Part shown: piece by piece, positions 61,515-64,000 of the stretch
Layout of the letters: every line of letters starts with the position of its first letter
Position numbering within the stretch: the stretch's first letter is position 1
DNA from: Clostridia bacterium
Lineage (GTDB): Bacteria; Bacillota; Clostridia; Oscillospirales; Acutalibacteraceae
Length of the DNA stretch: 64,000 bases
Reading direction: 5' to 3'
Assembly (NCBI GenBank): GCA_017513525.1
Contig: JAFXFC010000004.1
Span: forward strand, 19,769-83,768
Position numbers and translations under genes: made by a program
Notes under the pieces: generated by a model
Told to the model about the DNA's origin: nothing
Database searches by the model: none
Seen by the model: the letters and a program-made list of their open reading frames with translations, nothing else

Positions 61515-61544
61515 TTGAAAAAAGCGGTTGTCCTTTGATATAAT
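61515..61544 (+). promoter_or_regulatory. Promoter of ppdK
   Basis: TTGAAA (61515-61520), 18-bp spacer, TATAAT (61539-61544). A leader of about 108 nt contains two small hairpins (CGGC-AAACT-GCCG and ACGGAA-AATC-TTCCGT) before GGAGG. Confidence 0.75.
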
Positions 61545-61652
61545 AGATAAGGTTAATTATGCCTTGATCGGCAAACTGCCGTTTAAGATAAAAGTAAATA
61601 AGCGGATACGGAAAATCTTCCGTAGCTGCATAAAAAATTTGGAGGAATAAAA

Positions 61653-64000
61653 ATGAGCAAAAAATTCGTTTATTTGTTCAGAGAAGGCGACGCTTCCATG
61701 CGTGAACTTCTCGGCGGTAAGGGCGCAAACCTTGCTGAAATGACTAAGATCGGTTTACCTGTTCCCCAGGGCTTCACAATTTCTACAGAAGCTTGCACAC
61801 AGTACTATGAGGACGGCCGCAAGATCAATGATGATATTCAGGCTGAAATTATGGAAAACATCATCAAGATGGAAGAAATCACAGGCAAGAAGTTCGGCGA
61901 CCTTGAAAATCCCCTTCTTGTTTCCGTTCGTTCAGGCGCACGTGCTTCCATGCCCGGTATGATGGATACAATTCTTAACCTTGGTCTTAACGAAGAGGTT
62001 GTTAATGTTATGGCTGAAAAGTCAAACAATCCCCGTTGGGCTTGGGACTGCTACAGAAGATTTATTCAGATGTACTCCGACGTTGTTATGGAAGTCGGCA
62101 AGAAGTACTTTGAAGAGCTCATCGACAAGATGAAGGAAGAAAAGGGTGTAACTCAGGACGTTGAGCTTACAGCTGACGATCTTAAGGAACTTGCAGGTCA
62201 GTTCAAGGCTGAATACAAGGCAAAGATCGGTGCAGACTTCCCCTCAGATCCCAAAGTACAGCTTATGGGCGCTGTTGAAGCTGTTTTCCGCTCATGGGAC
62301 AACCCCCGTGCAAACGTTTACAGAAGAGACAACGATATTCCTTATTCATGGGGTACTGCTGTTAATGTACAGATGATGGCTTTCGGTAACATGGGTGACA
62401 ACTGCGGTACAGGCGTTGCTTTCACTCGTGACCCTGCTACAGGCGAAAAGGGCCTTATGGGTGAGTTCCTTACAAATGCACAGGGTGAAGACGTTGTTGC
62501 AGGTGTTCGTACTCCCATGCCCATCGCAGAAATGGCTGAAAAGTTCCCCGCAGCTTTCGAGGAATTCAATAAAGTTTGTGCAATTCTTGAAGATCACTAC
62601 AGAGATATGCAGGATATGGAATTTACCGTTGAAGACGGAAAGCTTTATATGCTTCAGACAAGAAACGGTAAGAGAACTGCAAAGGCTGCTCTTAAGATCG
62701 CTTGTGACCTCGTTGACGAAGGCATGATCGATGAAAAGAAGGCAGTTGCTATGATCGATCCCAGAAATCTTGACACTCTTCTTCATCCTCAGTTCGATAC
62801 AAAGGCTCTCAAGGCTGCAACTCCTGCAGGTAAGGGTCTCGGTGCATCTCCCGGTGCTGCTTGCGGTAAGGTAGTATTTACTGCTGAAGATGCAGTTGCT
62901 TGGAACGAAAGAGGCGAAAAGGTTGTTCTTGTTCGTCTTGAAACTTCTCCCGAAGATATCACAGGTATGAAGGCTGCTCAGGGTATCCTTACAGTTCGTG
63001 GCGGTATGACTTCTCACGCAGCTGTTGTTGCTCGTGGTATGGGTACTTGCTGTGTATCCGGTTGCGGCGAAATCAAGATGGACGAAGAAAACAAGAAGTT
63101 CGAACTCGCAGGTAAGGTTTACAACGAAGGCGACTTCATCTCCATCGACGGTTCAACAGGTAACATCTATGACGGTATCATCCCCACAGTTGATGCTGAA
63201 ATCGCAGGCGAATTCGGCAGAATCATGGCTTGGGCTGACCAGTTCAGAACTCTTAAGGTTCGTACAAATGCTGATACACCCGCTGATGCTAAGAAGGCTC
63301 GTGAGCTCGGTGCTGAAGGTATCGGTCTTTGCCGTACAGAGCACATGTTCTTCGAAGCAGAAAGAATTGCTGCTTTCCGTGAAATGATCTGTGCTGACAC
63401 AGTCAGTGAAAGAGAAGCTGCTCTTGAAAAGATCCTTCCCTATCAGCAGGGCGACTTCGAAGCTCTCTACGAAGCTCTTGAAGGCAACCCCGTTACTATC
63501 CGTTTCCTTGATCCTCCTCTTCATGAGTTTGTTCCCACAGAAGAAGCTGACATAAAGCTCCTTGCTGATGCTCAGGGCAAGTCTGTTGAAGAAATCAAGA
63601 ACATCATCGCATCTCTTCACGAATTTAACCCCATGATGGGTCACAGAGGATGCCGTCTTGCAGTAACTTATCCCGAAATCGCTGCAATGCAGACAAAGGC
63701 TGTTATCCGTGCAGCTATCAACGTTCAGAAGGCTCATGCTGACTGGAATGTTGTTCCCGAAATCATGATTCCCCTTGTTGGCGACATCAAGGAACTCAAG
63801 TTCGTAAAGAAGGTTGTTGTTGATACAGCTGATGCAGAAATCGCAGCAGCAGGTTCAGACCTCAAGTACGAAGTTGGTACAATGATCGAAATTCCCAGAG
63901 CTTGTATCACAGCTGACGAAATCGCTAAGGAAGCTGACTTCTTCTGCTTCGGCACAAACGACCTTACTCAGATGACATACGGCTTCAGCCGTGATGACGC
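61653..64000 (+). CDS. ppdK: Pyruvate, phosphate dikinase (partial, cut by window end)
   Basis: 782 codons are visible from the ATG at 61653 (GGAGG 7 nt upstream). The N-terminal ATP-grasp domain has GGKGANLAEMTKIGLPVPQG (22-41), SVRSGARASMPGMMDT and CGTGVAFTRDPATGEKG. The phosphotransfer domain has GGMTSHAAVVARGMG with the catalytic His (about 456). The C-terminal PEP/pyruvate barrel begins IGLCRTEHMFF and the visible part ends FCFGTNDLTQMTYGFSRDDA. It interconverts pyruvate + ATP + Pi and PEP + AMP + PPi, commonly glycolytic in anaerobes. Codon choice is strongly biased (GCT, GGT, AAG, CGT) compared with neighbours, as expected for a very highly expressed gene. About 90-100 C-terminal residues are missing. 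Confidence 0.97.
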   Translation, partial: MSKKFVYLFREGDASMRELLGGKGANLAEMTKIGLPVPQGFTISTEACTQYYEDGRKINDDIQAEIMENIIKMEEITGKKFGDLENPLLVSVRSGARASMPGMMDTILNLGLNEEVVNVMAEKSNNPRWAWDCYRRFIQMYSDVVMEVGKKYFEELIDKMKEEKGVTQDVELTADDLKELAGQFKAEYKAKIGADFPSDPKVQLMGAVEAVFRSWDNPRANVYRRDNDIPYSWGTAVNVQMMAFGNMGDNCGTGVAFTRDPATGEKGLMGEFLTNAQGEDVVAGVRTPMPIAEMAEKFPAAFEEFNKVCAILEDHYRDMQDMEFTVEDGKLYMLQTRNGKRTAKAALKIACDLVDEGMIDEKKAVAMIDPRNLDTLLHPQFDTKALKAATPAGKGLGASPGAACGKVVFTAEDAVAWNERGEKVVLVRLETSPEDITGMKAAQGILTVRGGMTSHAAVVARGMGTCCVSGCGEIKMDEENKKFELAGKVYNEGDFISIDGSTGNIYDGIIPTVDAEIAGEFGRIMAWADQFRTLKVRTNADTPADAKKARELGAEGIGLCRTEHMFFEAERIAAFREMICADTVSEREAALEKILPYQQGDFEALYEALEGNPVTIRFLDPPLHEFVPTEEADIKLLADAQGKSVEEIKNIIASLHEFNPMMGHRGCRLAVTYPEIAAMQTKAVIRAAINVQKAHADWNVVPEIMIPLVGDIKELKFVKKVVVDTADAEIAAAGSDLKYEVGTMIEIPRACITADEIAKEADFFCFGTNDLTQMTYGFSRDD

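Noticed and set aside
1..64000. tRNA or rRNA genes and mobile-element genes.
   Set aside because: I looked for GTTCGA-type T-arms with CCA ends and for transposase or integrase motifs and saw none I could support.

Overview
This 64 kb stretch looks like the chromosome of a low-GC, anaerobic, gut-type Clostridia (Firmicutes, most like the Oscillospirales/Ruminococcaceae group). The evidence is AGGAGG-type ribosome sites, TTGACA/TATAAT promoters, a recJ-rel-dtd-hemZ-murJ/spoVB-mazG-hup gene string, rny-ymdB, pyruvate phosphate dikinase, a DarA/PstA c-di-AMP receptor and several glycoside hydrolases. I see no rRNA, tRNA, CRISPR, phage, transposase or integrase gene. The species assignment is inference.

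Layout. 1-4.6 kb: end of clpX, a GNAT acetyltransferase, an ECF sigma factor translationally coupled to a membrane-tethered serpin, two very small proteins and an RluA-type pseudouridine synthase. 4.6-12.1 kb: a U32 peptidase-family protein, a Fur-family regulator with a palindromic operator in its own promoter followed by a Zn/Mn-type ABC importer (znuA-C-B), an AGCS symporter and an MscS channel. 12.2-18.8 kb: a TetR regulator with two matching palindromic operators, a 1008-residue duplicated surface protein and a 925-residue MacB/FtsX-like ABC protein, apparently one operon. 18.8-19.6 kb: a 0.75 kb gene-free element bounded by 159-bp inverted repeats.

19.6-29.75 kb (minus strand): a nine-gene housekeeping operon, recJ-rel-pspC-dtd-MBL-hemZ-murJ/spoVB-mazG-hup, with a promoter at one end and a UUCG-loop terminator at the other. 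29.9-36.1 kb: a collagen-like glycoprotein candidate plus a SunS-like glycosyltransferase, a MelB-family sugar symporter, a GH16 hydrolase and a CNNM/CorC-type transporter with a structured leader. 36.2-39.3 kb: an ABC exporter with an extra N-terminal domain and zinc ribbon, a DUF1854 protein and a c-di-AMP receptor in one operon. 39.6-44 kb: a two-component system, queT under a preQ1-I riboswitch and an unrecognised polytopic membrane protein.

44.2-51.6 kb (minus strand): rny, then ymdB-solute-binding lipoprotein-GH84-MATE-ybaK. 51.8-64 kb: a GH2 beta-glycosidase, a SulP transporter, a secreted alpha/beta hydrolase, a GxGYxYP-family protein, a repeat-bearing lipoprotein, a small secreted protein and the first 2.35 kb of ppdK.

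The most unusual non-coding feature is a set of three intergenic islands (30.6, 39.4 and 44.1 kb). They are built from short perfect hairpins separated by a constant heptamer. The heptamer differs between islands (GTGAAGT, TCGATAT, GTGAAAT) and appears four times forward and then four times as its reverse complement; the third island keeps only the reverse half. Other leads are the sigma/serpin pair, the TetR/1008-residue/ABC operon, the ABC-DUF1854-DarA operon and the leader of the CNNM gene.
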